A DNA stretch of 20,526 bases from JBDGRJ01 sp042218115 (GCA_042218115.1 JBDGRJ010000010.1:1-20526); one strand, 5' to 3'. Counted from the stretch's first letter, positions 7,091 through 16,840 are shown. Made by a program: numbers and translations. The notes: generated by a model not told the origin, from the sequence alone.

Positions 7091-9204
7091 CCATCGAGAC
7101 AAGTCAGTATAAATCTGAGTTTTTCTTTGTTCATTTCTTGATTTAATGAACTCAAAATCGAGTCCAAATCTGCCTGAAAATGATCCTCTGGGGCTAACTT
7201 TTTTATCTCATCTAGTGCCTTTGCTCCGATAAAATCGGATAAAGATATATCATACCCTTCACCATAGAGGCTTAGGAAATATTCATACATTTCTCCTTTT
7301 GATATATTTAACTCATCGGCTATTTGACTAAGTGGATTACGTAATAAATAATGAGAATACACTCTCTTCTTTGTGTCTATATAATCCTGATTATTTATTA
7401 TGTCCTGGGCAACCTTTTTAATTATCTTTCCTCCATATTTTTTTACTTTTTTTCTACCTATACCCTGAATCTCCATCAGCTCGCTCTTATTTAGTGGTTT
7501 CATCTGAACTATTTCCTCAAGTGTCGCGTCATGATAAATTACATAAGGAGGTACATCCTGTTGTTTGGAAAGTTCTGTCCTCAGCTGTCTGAGCGAAGAG
7601 TACAGGCTGTCCGACTGTTTTTTATCCTTCGTGCTAGCTGTATCTATCTGGGAAGAGGTATTTAAATAATCAGTTTCACTGCCGGATACTTTTATCAGCC
7701 TTATCTCAGCCTCATCTTCGAGCATTCTAGCGCCCAGATCGGTCAGCTCTAATTTATTATGAGCAGAATAAGAATATCTAACAGCTCCGGAGTTTATCAA
7801 CTGATCGATATATTGGTACCAAGACGAACTTGTCCGATCTGAGCCTATACCAAATGTTGACAGCTTATCATAGTCACCACTTAATACCCTTGAGCTTCTT
7901 TTGCCTTTCAGAATATCTACGACTATTTCTTTTGACAGTGGTTCATCTGCTCGCGCCAGAACTGACAAAATCTTCTGAGCCAGCTTTGTAGCACGAAAGT
8001 AATCACCTCTACTATTTTCACATACATCACATTTACTACACTGCCCGCCATGCATCTCACCAAAATATCCGAGCAAGCTTTTGCGTCTACATATATTGGA
8101 AGTAGCGTACTTTTCTACATGTCTAAGCTTAGCTAATTGCAGAGTTTTCCTGCTGTCATTTTGGGCAAATTTTTTGAGTGTAGAAAAATCGGACTCATTA
8201 TAAAATAATATGGCCTCACTATCTGCTCCATCACGACCCGCCCTTCCGATCTGCTGATAATAACTTTCTATATTCTTCGGAAGATTATAGTGAATTATCC
8301 AGCGAATATCAGGCTTATCTATGCCCATACCAAAAGCTATGGTCGCACAAATAACCTCTGTCTGATCATAAATAAATTCTCGCTGCCTTTTGTCTCTAAC
8401 CTTATCCTCAAGACCAGCATGATAAGCCTTTGCATCTATTCCCCAACCACGTAGTTTTTCCGCTACATACTCCGTGGATTTTCTGCTTAAACAATAAATA
8501 ATGCCCGACTCATTTGCTCTACTGTTGATATATCTCTTAATTTTAACCAGTCTTTTTTCAGCAGAAAAAACGTTAAGTTTAAGGTTCGGCCTATCAAAAG
8601 AAGAGATAAACATCTTGGTTCTACCGGGATCTAACCCCATCTGTCTGACTATATCCCGCCGGGTTGTTTTATCGGCAGTAGCAGTCAAACCCACAATAGG
8701 GACAGAGGGGAACTTGTTCTTTACTTCACTGATCTGTTTGTACTCGGGCCTAAAATCATGACCCCATGCCGAGATACAATGGGCCTCATCTACTGCAAAT
8801 AAATTTATCCGCTCAATTTCACGCATAAACTGTAAGAAAAAATCAGAGCTCAGTCGCTCCGGAGAGGTGTATATTAGATCCAGCTGACCTTGTTTTGCTT
8901 CTTGCTTAATCTTATTTTGTTCTTTTTTCGAGATACTACTGTTTAAAAATGCAGCCCGGACCCCTTTTTCAGTCAAATCATCCACCTGATCACGCATCAA
9001 TGATATAAGTGGTGAGATAACTATACAAAGTCCCGGTTTCACTATCGCCGGAATTTGAAAACAGATAGATTTTCCTCCACCAGTGGGCATTATGACCAGA
9101 CAGTTATGCCCTTGTAGTATGGTCTCGATTACCTCTTCTTGCTGAGGCCGAAAAGAGTCGTATCCGAAATATTCAGTGAGAACTTGCTTTGCTTGTTTTG
9201 GCAT
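7087..9204 (-). CDS. recQ: RecQ family ATP-dependent DNA helicase
   Basis: 3'-5' superfamily 2 helicase for recombination repair and stalled forks, 705 residues, longer than the roughly 610 of E. coli RecQ. Seen in order: motif 0 FGYDSFRPQQ (13-22), Walker A TGGGKS (41-46), DEAH (139-142), motif VI QQIGRAGRDG (317-326), the RQC zinc site (Cys372, 389, 392, 395), a winged-helix domain (about 410-500), an HRDC-like domain (about 533-605), and a further C-terminal helical part (610-705) with a helix-turn-helix look (LSQIADELNISKGEMYEYFLSL), like the extension on some Firmicute RecQs. It follows tatD by 25 nt. The stop is TGA, which argues for the standard bacterial code. Confidence 0.97.
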   Translation of the reverse strand: MPKQAKQVLTEYFGYDSFRPQQEEVIETILQGHNCLVIMPTGGGKSICFQIPAIVKPGLCIVISPLISLMRDQVDDLTEKGVRAAFLNSSISKKEQNKIKQEAKQGQLDLIYTSPERLSSDFFLQFMREIERINLFAVDEAHCISAWGHDFRPEYKQISEVKNKFPSVPIVGLTATADKTTRRDIVRQMGLDPGRTKMFISSFDRPNLKLNVFSAEKRLVKIKRYINSRANESGIIYCLSRKSTEYVAEKLRGWGIDAKAYHAGLEDKVRDKRQREFIYDQTEVICATIAFGMGIDKPDIRWIIHYNLPKNIESYYQQIGRAGRDGADSEAILFYNESDFSTLKKFAQNDSRKTLQLAKLRHVEKYATSNICRRKSLLGYFGEMHGGQCSKCDVCENSRGDYFRATKLAQKILSVLARADEPLSKEIVVDILKGKRSSRVLSGDYDKLSTFGIGSDRTSSSWYQYIDQLINSGAVRYSYSAHNKLELTDLGARMLEDEAEIRLIKVSGSETDYLNTSSQIDTASTKDKKQSDSLYSSLRQLRTELSKQQDVPPYVIYHDATLEEIVQMKPLNKSELMEIQGIGRKKVKKYGGKIIKKVAQDIINNQDYIDTKKRVYSHYLLRNPLSQIADELNISKGEMYEYFLSLYGEGYDISLSDFIGAKALDEIKKLAPEDHFQADLDSILSSLNQEMNKEKLRFILTCLDG

Positions 9205-9229
9205 TTAAGTTTATTTACAACTCGATAAA

Positions 9230-10069
9230 TTATAACTCAAACAAATCTTGGGTATTAGCTACAGTAGTTTCTTTGACTTCTTCTAAATTCTTTTCTTTAA
9301 TCTCCGCAATCTTGTTGGCAACCTCTATGCTCATCCAGGGTTCAGCCTTATCACCCCGGTATTTTTGAGGAGCCAAAAAAGGTGCATCAGTCTCGATGAG
9401 AATTTTATCAAGTGGTGTCTTTTCTACAGCTTCCCAGAGATTTTGCTGAGCTTGAGGGTTTGAAGATTTTGGTGGAAAAGTAACAATGCCGGTAAAACTA
9501 ATATGAAAACCCATATCCAAATAAGCTTTCGCATGCTCCCAGTTTGAACTGAAGCAATGAACCACCCCGGAGTAATCAGTATCGATCTGTCTCAATCTTC
9601 TTATCATCTCTTCGTGAGCAGAGCGAATATGCATAATTACCGGCAGATTATACTCTTGTGCCAGCTGTATATGTTTTAGGTAAGCCGACCACTGCTCATC
9701 CATCAGCTTATCAACGTCTCGATCTTCCGGAATATGGTGTTGGTCCAGACCGGTCTCACCGACAGCTACCACACTATCCGAAGACTCGATTAACTCACTA
9801 TAAAATTTTAGATCAAAATCTTCACCTCGAGCCACAAAGGATGTATCTTCCTCATGTACTTTTACCTCCTCCTTTTGAATCGGGTGTAGACCTACCGAAG
9901 CCCACATATCTTCATTATCATCGGCCATCTCAACAGCTTTCTTGGATGTATCCTGCTGAGTGCCGACTAAAATCATCTTCGTGTCTTTATCTCTGCATCT
10001 CTCAATCACCTCTTCTCTATCTTCTTCGTAGGCCTGAAATTGCAAGTGACAGTGTGAGTCAATTATCAT
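9230..10069 (-). CDS. tatD: TatD family metal-dependent DNase
   Basis: TIM-barrel hydrolase of the TatD family, 279 residues (usual about 260). Metal ligands and motifs are all visible: DSHCH with His6 and His8, SVGLHPI at 58-64, Glu105 in VGETGLD, His147 in PVIMHIRS, His171 in GVVHCFSS, and Asp228 in IETDAPFLAP. The family removes nucleotides from DNA ends and is linked to repair and DNA turnover. An acidic insertion around residues 66-88 (EEVKVHEEDTSFVARGEDFD) accounts for the extra length. It lies 12 nt after the cvpA-like gene and 25 nt before recQ, consistent with a repair-related operon. Confidence 0.95.
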   Translation of the reverse strand: MIIDSHCHLQFQAYEEDREEVIERCRDKDTKMILVGTQQDTSKKAVEMADDNEDMWASVGLHPIQKEEVKVHEEDTSFVARGEDFDLKFYSELIESSDSVVAVGETGLDQHHIPEDRDVDKLMDEQWSAYLKHIQLAQEYNLPVIMHIRSAHEEMIRRLRQIDTDYSGVVHCFSSNWEHAKAYLDMGFHISFTGIVTFPPKSSNPQAQQNLWEAVEKTPLDKILIETDAPFLAPQKYRGDKAEPWMSIEVANKIAEIKEKNLEEVKETTVANTQDLFEL

Positions 10070-10081
10070 TTATTTTATTGA

Positions 10082-10618
10082 TTAAAAGAATGAACCTTCT
10101 ACATAGTCAACTGTGGAGTCCAGCACTTGAAGTGCTTCAGGCAATAAAGGAACTAAAATTGATCCGAGCTTGACTGCATAAGGGGCCAGTACCGACTCAG
10201 CAAGAGAATCCATGAATTGCTCTGTTAGTGGAAATCTCTCAATGAAATAGATAATAATCCCTACCGTCAGAACCCCTTCAAAAAAGCCGAAAATAAAGCC
10301 CAATAGTCTATTTAACTGCTTAATCACGGGCAAAGACAAAAATATGCTCACCATTCTATCGACCAGATAAAAAAGTATCCCAACAATTCTATTTATAATC
10401 ACAAAAGCGAGGATAAACATCACGACTTTAGCCAGATTAGCCTCCCAGCCGGTAATCCCCATCAGCCACTCGGCAGCCGGCTGATAATATCTACTAGCAA
10501 GATATGCCCCCAATACCGTTCCCAGTAGTGAGCCTAAGGTATGGAATAATCCAAAAAACAAACCAAACAAGGCAAAACCAGTGACTATAGATATTATTAT
10601 TATATCCAACAATTCCAT
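10082..10618 (-). CDS. CvpA family membrane protein
   Basis: A 178-residue protein with four hydrophobic segments (about 5-25, 28-45, 62-88 and 105-126). The first two segments are Gly-rich (GFALFGLFFG, GSLLGTVLGAYLA), and INRLLGF-like NRLLGFIFGFFEGVL follows the third, the hallmark of the CvpA (colicin V production) family. CvpA proteins are inner-membrane proteins of unclear biochemical role, linked elsewhere to envelope stress tolerance. Here it lies 10 nt after the carbonic-anhydrase-like gene and 12 nt before tatD, so it is part of the metG-recQ run. The leader has no Shine-Dalgarno. Confidence 0.82.
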   Translation of the reverse strand: MELLDIIIISIVTGFALFGLFFGLFHTLGSLLGTVLGAYLASRYYQPAAEWLMGITGWEANLAKVVMFILAFVIINRIVGILFYLVDRMVSIFLSLPVIKQLNRLLGFIFGFFEGVLTVGIIIYFIERFPLTEQFMDSLAESVLAPYAVKLGSILVPLLPEALQVLDSTVDYVEGSFF

Positions 10619-10628
10619 AAAAATTAGG

Positions 10629-11357
10629 TTATGCTTGGATGTACGTATCTATTTGTATCCTATCGGAATCGTAGTGTTTTGTCACATCCCGAATCTCTTG
10701 CTGCATTACCTCCAGCTCTTCGTGGTTCTCTGCAAAAATAACAATAAGCAAAGGGGTCTCGGAGTCAAATCGAGCCCCAAAACCACGCTCACCAAAAGCA
10801 ATATCGATGCAGATGCCCAGCTCTTCTTTAGCATAATCTGAATAGATATATTTTCTGCTAATAGTAAAGCCGGTCGGTAGCCCCTCTACTTGGGACCAGT
10901 CAAAATCCCCGGTTCCGTCATAATAAATAGCTCTGGCAGAGTGAAAGTCAACCGGTCTGCTCATATTATCTGCAGATATCTCACCTAGATAAGGTATATT
11001 CACTTCTGCAGCTAGCTCTTTGGCTGCTTTCTCACTCAGCTCATCTACACTACCCTCATAATCTACCCGCTCGGCCTCCAAGGCTGCTATCTCACAGTTT
11101 TCATGACTGTATATGCCATCAACCTCTGTAATCTCAGAAATTATTCTCCCAGCCTCTTCTAAACTCAATAATATACCAGAGCCGGCCAGATGAATACCGC
11201 CCGGCGTTCCATCATCGATACATCGAATCGCTCTATCACTTGGCTGAAAAGCTTCTCGGATGCGACTAAGGCCTTGAAAGTGACGGGCAAACCCGTCCTC
11301 GTAAATACTACTACATATATCTTGTTGTTGTTTCCATAGGCTATTTTTTTCAGACAT
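10629..11357 (-). CDS. Unrecognised protein with a possible beta-carbonic-anhydrase-like zinc site
   Basis: Soluble 242-residue protein with no signal peptide or membrane helix. Two motifs stand out: RCIDDGTPGG with Cys46 and Asp48, and YSHENC with His85 and Cys88. A Cys-x-Asp motif followed by His-x-x-Cys is the zinc-ligand pattern of beta-carbonic anhydrases. The distance between them here is 39 residues, shorter than the 53-60 common in that family, and the Arg of the CxDxR dyad is replaced by Gly50. The block GGIHLAGSGILLSLEEAG between them is strongly patterned. The C-terminal half (about 130-242) does not resemble anything I know. It starts 4 nt after metG. I call it a putative metalloprotein; the carbonic-anhydrase relation is a hypothesis. 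Confidence 0.7.
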   Translation of the reverse strand: MSEKNSLWKQQQDICSSIYEDGFARHFQGLSRIREAFQPSDRAIRCIDDGTPGGIHLAGSGILLSLEEAGRIISEITEVDGIYSHENCEIAALEAERVDYEGSVDELSEKAAKELAAEVNIPYLGEISADNMSRPVDFHSARAIYYDGTGDFDWSQVEGLPTGFTISRKYIYSDYAKEELGICIDIAFGERGFGARFDSETPLLIVIFAENHEELEVMQQEIRDVTKHYDSDRIQIDTYIQA

Positions 11358-11361
11358 GATT

Positions 11362-12873
11362 TTAATTTATACGTTCAAATAAAGAATCACCGGAGTTTAT
11401 CTTAACCCCCTGCTTCAACCTACCCCACTCTTGTTCTTGTTCTAAGTTCTCTATATCGCCAACATCAATATCCAACCTACTTAATATCTCTTCAGCTGCC
11501 TCTGGTAGTATCGGAAGTAAACTAACTGCTATATGTCTTAATGCTTCAGTGTATACATACAAGTTATCAGACACGTCTTGGTCTTCTTTTGCCTTATCCC
11601 ATACTTTCTCCTCAGAGATAATTCCATCTACCTGCGCCACTAGGTCATTTATATTTTCCACCACTCCATCGAATTTATATTTACTGAAATTATTTTTATA
11701 TTCCTCCCAGAACTGTTCGATATCAAGATCAGTATCAGCTCTAGCGGGAACCTCACCGTCATTGTAGCTTTCGACCATAGACAAGATTCTGGAAGTAAGG
11801 TTCCCTACTCCATTTGCTAGATGGGCGTTATAATATTCCTCAAGCCGATCATAGGTAAAATCGCCGTCCTCATAAGCCGGCAAAGCTCCAAGCATGTAGT
11901 ATCGGACCGGGTCAACCCCATAATCATCAACCAGCTCAAACGGATCTATAAATATACCTCTGCTTTTACTCATCGGCTCGCCGTCGATAGAGATAAAGCC
12001 GTGCACATACTCCTCTGTCGGCAAAGGCAAACCGGCAGAGATAAGCATTCCCAGCCAATAAACCAAGTGGAATCTGCTTACATCTTTACCTAAAAAATGT
12101 ACCACTTCTCTGTTTTCTCCTTGAGTCCAGTATTTTTCAAACATCTCTGAGTCTTCAGCAAAACCTAGGGCGTTAATGTAGTTGGAGAGGGCATCGAACC
12201 AAACGTACATCACCTGTGTGTCATCCCCAGGCACCGGCACACCCCAGCCTTCAGCACGCTCCATGGTTCTCGAGATACTGAAGTCTTCTAGATTTTCAAT
12301 AAACTGCAGGGCTTCGTTTTTTCTGTATTCGGGAAATACTTCTACTTCTGAGCTCTCCAAAAGTTCTCTAAGCTCGTCTTGGTATTTTGTAATATTAAAA
12401 AAGTAGTTTTCTTCTTGCACCTCTTCCGGATCTACTTTATGATCCGGACACTTACCATCTTCCAGCTCATCCTCTTTGTAAAATCGCTCACAACCTACAC
12501 AATAAAGGCCTTCGTATTCTTTTCTATAGATATCGTCTTCACACATGCACCAGAGCTTTTGTGCCCCCTTGAAGTGACGATCTTCAGTGGTGTTTATAAA
12601 ATCATCCAGAGATAAATTCAGTAGATCTTCAAATTTCTCAAACTCATCTGCATTGCGCTCGATAAAGCTCTCTATATCCTCTCCCGCCTGCTGTGCCGCT
12701 CGGACGTTTTTAAGCGCATTCTCATCGGTTCCGGAAAGATAAAACACATCTTTACCCAACAGACGCTGATATCTAGCTACAGCATCGGCTTGGATGTATT
12801 CTAGGGCATGTCCAAGGTGAGGATCACCGTTTACATAGGGTATTGTAGTGCTGATATAAAATGGTTTTGACAT
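11362..12873 (-). CDS. metG: Methionyl-tRNA synthetase
   Basis: Class I aminoacyl-tRNA synthetase that charges tRNA-Met. The ATP-site motif HLGH (HIGH) is at 19-22 and PMSKS (KMSKS) at 300-304. The connective domain has zinc-type pairs Cys125/Cys128 and Cys142/His145. WFDALSNYINALG and FLGKDVSRFHLVYWLGML are conserved active-site parts. The alpha-helical anticodon-binding domain follows (about 345-480). At 503 residues it is the short form, without the C-terminal tRNA-binding (OB-fold) extension. It starts the tightly packed metG to recQ run; the upstream 55 nt before doxX are A/T-rich and may hold a promoter, but I see no convincing -35/-10 pair. Confidence 0.97.
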   Translation of the reverse strand: MSKPFYISTTIPYVNGDPHLGHALEYIQADAVARYQRLLGKDVFYLSGTDENALKNVRAAQQAGEDIESFIERNADEFEKFEDLLNLSLDDFINTTEDRHFKGAQKLWCMCEDDIYRKEYEGLYCVGCERFYKEDELEDGKCPDHKVDPEEVQEENYFFNITKYQDELRELLESSEVEVFPEYRKNEALQFIENLEDFSISRTMERAEGWGVPVPGDDTQVMYVWFDALSNYINALGFAEDSEMFEKYWTQGENREVVHFLGKDVSRFHLVYWLGMLISAGLPLPTEEYVHGFISIDGEPMSKSRGIFIDPFELVDDYGVDPVRYYMLGALPAYEDGDFTYDRLEEYYNAHLANGVGNLTSRILSMVESYNDGEVPARADTDLDIEQFWEEYKNNFSKYKFDGVVENINDLVAQVDGIISEEKVWDKAKEDQDVSDNLYVYTEALRHIAVSLLPILPEAAEEILSRLDIDVGDIENLEQEQEWGRLKQGVKINSGDSLFERIN

Positions 12874-12928
12874 TTGTATTATTTCTACTATTAAACGGCT
12901 CTATTTTAAAACAATAAATAGATAAAAT

Positions 12929-13372
12929 CTAGTCTCTACCCTTCTCCTTTTTAACGTGGGCGGCAACTACTATCGCTAAAGTTATAAAAGCTAGATTTTT
13001 CAAAATATACTGACCCTCCAATGTCGGCACCAGAGACTGCTGCCAGACCATTCTGGGAAGTAAAAACAGCGGCGCCAGTGTGGTAAGCATATGAACCAGC
13101 AATAGACCTATCGCCTCACGTTCAAACCCAGGAATTAAAAATGATACACCGATGAATACCTCAAAGATTCCGAAATAGAATGAAAAAGTAGAGAATGAAA
13201 TAAAGGGTAGAGTCTGCTCGAGTAGTGATGCTACCAGCGGGTCAGCAGGGCTGATCCCCAATGGCTTTAAAATGCCGAACCAGGAGAAAATAATAAATAT
13301 TACAACTCTCGCCATCGGGGTAGCTATCTTTTTGGAGGTATGGATTATTAAGTTATCTATCCGCTTTAGCAT
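12929..13372 (-). CDS. DoxX/DUF417-like membrane protein
   Basis: A 147-residue protein with four hydrophobic segments: about 18-37 (MARVVIFIIFSWFGILKPLG), 58-82, 86-104 and 122-140. The topology, the FSWFGILKPLG segment near the N-terminus and the FYFGIFEVFIGVSFLIPGF segment match the DoxX superfamily, closest in feel to DUF417/YkgB-type members. No biochemical role can be assigned. It starts 4 nt after the stop of the UPF0182 gene, so the two are very likely co-transcribed, and it ends 55 nt before metG. Confidence 0.75.
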   Translation of the reverse strand: MLKRIDNLIIHTSKKIATPMARVVIFIIFSWFGILKPLGISPADPLVASLLEQTLPFISFSTFSFYFGIFEVFIGVSFLIPGFEREAIGLLLVHMLTTLAPLFLLPRMVWQQSLVPTLEGQYILKNLAFITLAIVVAAHVKKEKGRD

Positions 13373-13376
13373 CGTT

Positions 13377-16086
13377 TTAGTTAGTTACCTCATTCAGCTC
13401 CCGCTCGAACTCCTGCATCTGCTCGGCATAGCGTTTCAAATCACCTCGGTTCAAGGCTTCTTTTGCTTGTTGGTAGGACTGTTTCAGCTGATCCAGTCTT
13501 TGAGGCTCGACCGGCACTTTCGGCTGTTTTCTTGGAGGCGCCGGCTGCTGATCTTTGGCTGGTTTAAACAACTTTTGAAGTGCTGCATCTATAGTCTTCT
13601 CCATAGTCAGCTGATCACCTTGTGCTATCACCACCCGCTTGAGCTGCGGCAGTGAGCCTTTTGAGGATGATTGTAAGAATATCGGCTCAAAGTAAATCAT
13701 ACTGTCTTCTATCGGTATTGCCAGTAGATTACCTCTAAACACAGACGATCCTTGTTGAGACCACAGTGTCATCTTCTGGGAGATCTCGGTATCTTGGTCT
13801 ATTCGTGATTCAATTTGGGACGGGCCGAAGATCAGCTCCTGTTTAGAGAATTGATACGCTCTCATCTCACCGTAGTGCGGGGTGTCCGATCTAGCCCCAA
13901 CCCAGCCGATCATATTCTCTCTAGCTTTTGGTATGAAGGGTTGTACCAGCATATACTCCGCCTCATCCTCTCCGGGCAGTTTCATCATAACATAGTACGG
14001 CTCGACCTCGGCAGTTCTACCTCTCAGTTTTTCCTCCGGTGCCTCCCATTTGTCCTCTTTGTTATAGAAGACTCTCGGGTCGGTCATATGATAGTCGAAG
14101 TAGGATCTGGTCTGAATGGTGAAATAATCTTCAGGATAGCGGATATGGTTTTTTAGCGACCTGTCCATATCCTCTAAGGGCTTGAACATACTCGGGAAAA
14201 TATTGGCGTAGGTCTGTATCAGTGGATCTTTTTTATTTGCTATATAGAAGTTCATATCACCCGTGTAGGCATTTATAGCTATCTTTACCGAGTTACGCAT
14301 ATAGTTTATCCGCTCGCCGTTGTAAGAGACATATTCTGAATAAGGGAATCTGGAGCTGGTAGTATAGGCATCATACATCCAATACAGACCGTCATCGCCG
14401 GCGACCAAGTATGGATCATCATCGAACTTCAAGAAGGGAGCAACCTTTCGTACTCTCTGTTGGATGGTGCGAGTAAACTGAATCCGGCTTTGGGGTGTTA
14501 TCGAGCCGGAGAATAATATCTGTGGTGAAGCGAACCTATAGGCAAACAGCACCCGTTTGAGCAGTGAATCAATCTGGACCCCACCATCGGCCTGATAATT
14601 ATTGTACTCATTCTTATCGCCCGATGGGAAGTCGAGCTCATCGGTCTTAGTGTTTACTATCGCATAATCATCCGTGCCCTCGCCGTAATAAATCCTCGGC
14701 TGAGGAATCTTTATACCTTCCTTGCTGATCTTTGGTGGAATATCCTTGACATAAAACTTAGGGAAACCCTCCTTAGATACCTTGCTCACCGGAGACATAG
14801 CCAATCCGAACCCGTGAGTATATACCAAGTGCCGGTTGACCCAGGTCTGTGATTTTTTCGGAAGTGAGTCCAGATCCAGCTCACGAGCCGATAACATTAC
14901 CTGCTCAGTCTTTCCATTTAAATCATATCTGTCAATATCTACATCATTGAACTGGTAGTAAGTACGAAAAATCTGCAGCTGACTGTAGGTTCTCTTTAGG
15001 GGCCTATAGTCCCATAGCCTTAAATTATCTATGGTCTCTTCGTTGCGGTCGATCTGCTCTTTGTTTAAACTTTTTGAGATCTTGAATTTTTGTTCATTTA
15101 TCCGCTCGAGGTCAAACCCCTTTCTCGTCATCTCAATCTGGTTTTCCAGGTACTTTTTCTCTTTATTGAATTCATCCGGGCTGACTATATAGGCCTGTAC
15201 TGCCGAGTTGGCAATAAACCCGATAATTGCCACACCGGCAAAGATTGAGCCCGACCAGACCAGATATTTCTTTGAGTAGCCAAAAGACATGATCAGCGAA
15301 GCTAGGCCCGCCAGCCCTGCTACCGCTGACATTGCCAACAGGACCGGAAGCAACACATTAGCATCAGCATAGCCGACACCAAAGACAGCACTGCCCGAGG
15401 TCAAAAACAAATCATACCTACTTAAAAATATCTTCCCGGCAATGGAAAACAAAAACAATGCTCCCAGAAAAGAAAGATGCCGGTAAGCTTTAGTTTTTAG
15501 CCCCTTGACAAAACTTTCAGTTGCAAAATCGGATCTGCGTCTGTTGGTTCTCAACATATCTATTACTGTCTGCTTTACCTGCGTTTTTTTACCGGTGCCG
15601 AATCTAAGTGCATAGACGGCCAAACAAAACAGTGCGGTCATGATCAGCAGACTGGTCGAGAAGCTAAGCAGGAAATTAAAGAATGGTATGTTATACACAA
15701 AAAAGCTAACGGCTGTACCGGTCAATGGCTCTGAGATTCCAAACGGGGCTTGGTGGATATAGCGAAGCACGAGCTCCCAGCTCTCCCACACCTGCAAGCC
15801 CATAAAGACANNNNNNNNNNGCTGCTATGGCAATATAAACCCAGCTGGAGCTTTCCCGATCTGTGACTTTCTTGATCCAGATGTAGTTGAGGAAAATAAA
15901 CAAAAAGCTAAACAAAGCCGCCGCTGCAAATAGTCCCAGCTTAGAAACCAATACTGTCTCAAAGACAGAGGTGTAGCCGAGCGAAGAAAACCAAAGATAA
16001 TCCGTATACAAGATCACAGCGGGAGAGAAAAATAAGATTACCACCGCTAAAACTATCGCGGTATTAAAGAATCCGTATTTTTTCAT
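13377..16086 (-). CDS. UPF0182 family large membrane protein (interrupted by assembly gap)
   Basis: One gene in two pieces: the N-terminal 88 codons from ATG 16086, then Ns at 15811-15820, then about 810 codons to the stop at 13377. The total of about 900 residues fits UPF0182. The first piece has membrane helices at about 8-28 and 50-70 and the motif TDYLWFSSLGYTSVFETVLVSKLGLF, typical of the family N-terminus. After the gap come more membrane helices, then a large soluble, probably extracytoplasmic domain with family blocks (LNRPLKRTYSQLQIFRTYY-like RPLKRTYSQLQIFRTYY, THGFGLAMSP, YYGE, RNSVKIAINAYTGDM). A coiled-coil end (SYQQAKEALNRGDLKRYAEQMQEFE) resembles the usual C-terminus. The Met at 15803 is internal, not the start. 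Function unknown. Confidence 0.9.
15811..15820. other. Assembly gap (10 N) inside the UPF0182 gene
   Basis: Ten Ns interrupt the gene. The frame before the gap (codon grid from 16086) and the frame after it (grid of the downstream part) join only if the missing length is a multiple of three. Ten is therefore a placeholder or there is a nearby indel. Confidence 0.98.
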
Positions 16087-16129
16087 TGGATGTTATTAGA
16101 GATGTTGATGGTAGTTTATAGAAGTTGTA

Positions 16130-16135
16130 ATTATA
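16130..16135 (-). promoter_or_regulatory. Possible -10 box for the UPF0182-DoxX unit
   Basis: A perfect TATAAT lies about 44 nt before the UPF0182 ATG in the 91-nt gap after the PIN gene. The region 17 nt upstream has no convincing -35 and no TGn extension, so the call rests on the -10 alone. Confidence 0.4.
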
Positions 16136-16177
16136 TTTAAAGCTTTAATAATTCACACTCATGTAATTGTTTAATTA

Positions 16178-16582
16178 TTAACCACTTAACTTTCTGAGTA
16201 ATCTTTTCGGAGTAATTATTTTTATTTCCCCAACCTCCTGGATGGATAGTAAATCCTCGTCTCCTGTAACAATATAATCTACATTAGCTTGTTGGGCTGT
16301 AGCTATTATAAAATTATCCAACGGATCTGATTCGACAATATCCGGCGAGTCATTTACCTCTACAATATTTGCTACTTCTTTAATCCGTTGTATATGTCTC
16401 GATTGAATTTTGGTATCTACCGAAGTAAATTTTTTGTCTATAACTGATGAGAACTCATCAATAATAAAATTAGATAAGTACAGATCATACTCAAAATTTT
16501 TACCTTTCTTCCATACCCTTTTTACTGGTCCGTCAAATATAAAAGCGGAAATGAGCACATTCGTATCCAATACTACTTTCAT
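16178..16582 (-). CDS. PIN-domain ribonuclease toxin
   Basis: Toxin of a VapBC-like pair, 134 residues, a complete PIN domain. The acidic metal-binding residues are Asp6 in MKVVLDTNVLIS, Glu43 in FIIDEF, Asp86/Asp89 in ESDPLDNFIIATA, and Asp108/Asp110 in VTGDEDLL. This pattern matches the 'putative toxin component, PIN family' group. Such proteins cut RNA (often tRNA) when free of antitoxin. It starts 3 nt after its ribbon-helix-helix partner, so the two are translated together. A second, broken copy of its 5' end lies at 19538-19482. Confidence 0.93.
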   Translation of the reverse strand: MKVVLDTNVLISAFIFDGPVKRVWKKGKNFEYDLYLSNFIIDEFSSVIDKKFTSVDTKIQSRHIQRIKEVANIVEVNDSPDIVESDPLDNFIIATAQQANVDYIVTGDEDLLSIQEVGEIKIITPKRLLRKLSG

Positions 16583-16585
16583 AAT

Positions 16586-16825
16586 TTACTCTCTAAGCTC
16601 CTTTACAAGTTCGACTACATCATCTATATCTTCCAAACCAAGCTTTTCAGCTTCCTTCTGCATTTGTTTGCGAAATATCAACTCTTCCATCTCATTGTTG
16701 AGATATGTCTTAAACGAGGTCCGGAGCAATTGACTCTTTGTCATATCCTTTGCTTCAGCCAACCTCTCTATTTTATCCTTAAGCTCAGGCTCTACGGATA
16801 TGGAAAGGGGTTTTGTATTTCTCAT
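16586..16825 (-). CDS. Ribbon-helix-helix antitoxin (partner of the PIN toxin)
   Basis: A 79-residue protein with an N-terminal ribbon-helix-helix DNA-binding fold: beta strand KPLSISVEPELKDKIERLA (5-23), then KDMTKSQLLRTSFKTYL (26-42), a CopG/MetJ-type layout. The acidic C-terminal helix (about 45-79) is the expected toxin-binding part. Antitoxins of this kind repress their own operon, and an inverted repeat lies 16-38 nt upstream of the ATG. It is about 80% identical by eye to the orphan copy at 19553-19789. PIN follows after 3 nt. Confidence 0.92.
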   Translation of the reverse strand: MRNTKPLSISVEPELKDKIERLAEAKDMTKSQLLRTSFKTYLNNEMEELIFRKQMQKEAEKLGLEDIDDVVELVKELRE

Positions 16826-16840
16826 AATAAAAACTTATAG

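Noticed and set aside
9658..10173. 171-codon plus-strand frame
   Set aside because: It lies antisense to tatD and the cvpA-like gene, both of which have clear family motifs; the product is low-complexity with no recognisable pattern.
13272..13655. 127-codon plus-strand frame
   Set aside because: Antisense to the doxX-like gene and the UPF0182 C-terminus; no motif supports it.
15706..15810. Tail of the frame from 16086 that continues after the Ns
   Set aside because: Beyond the gap this frame is out of phase with the UPF0182 protein and overlaps its real coding sequence.
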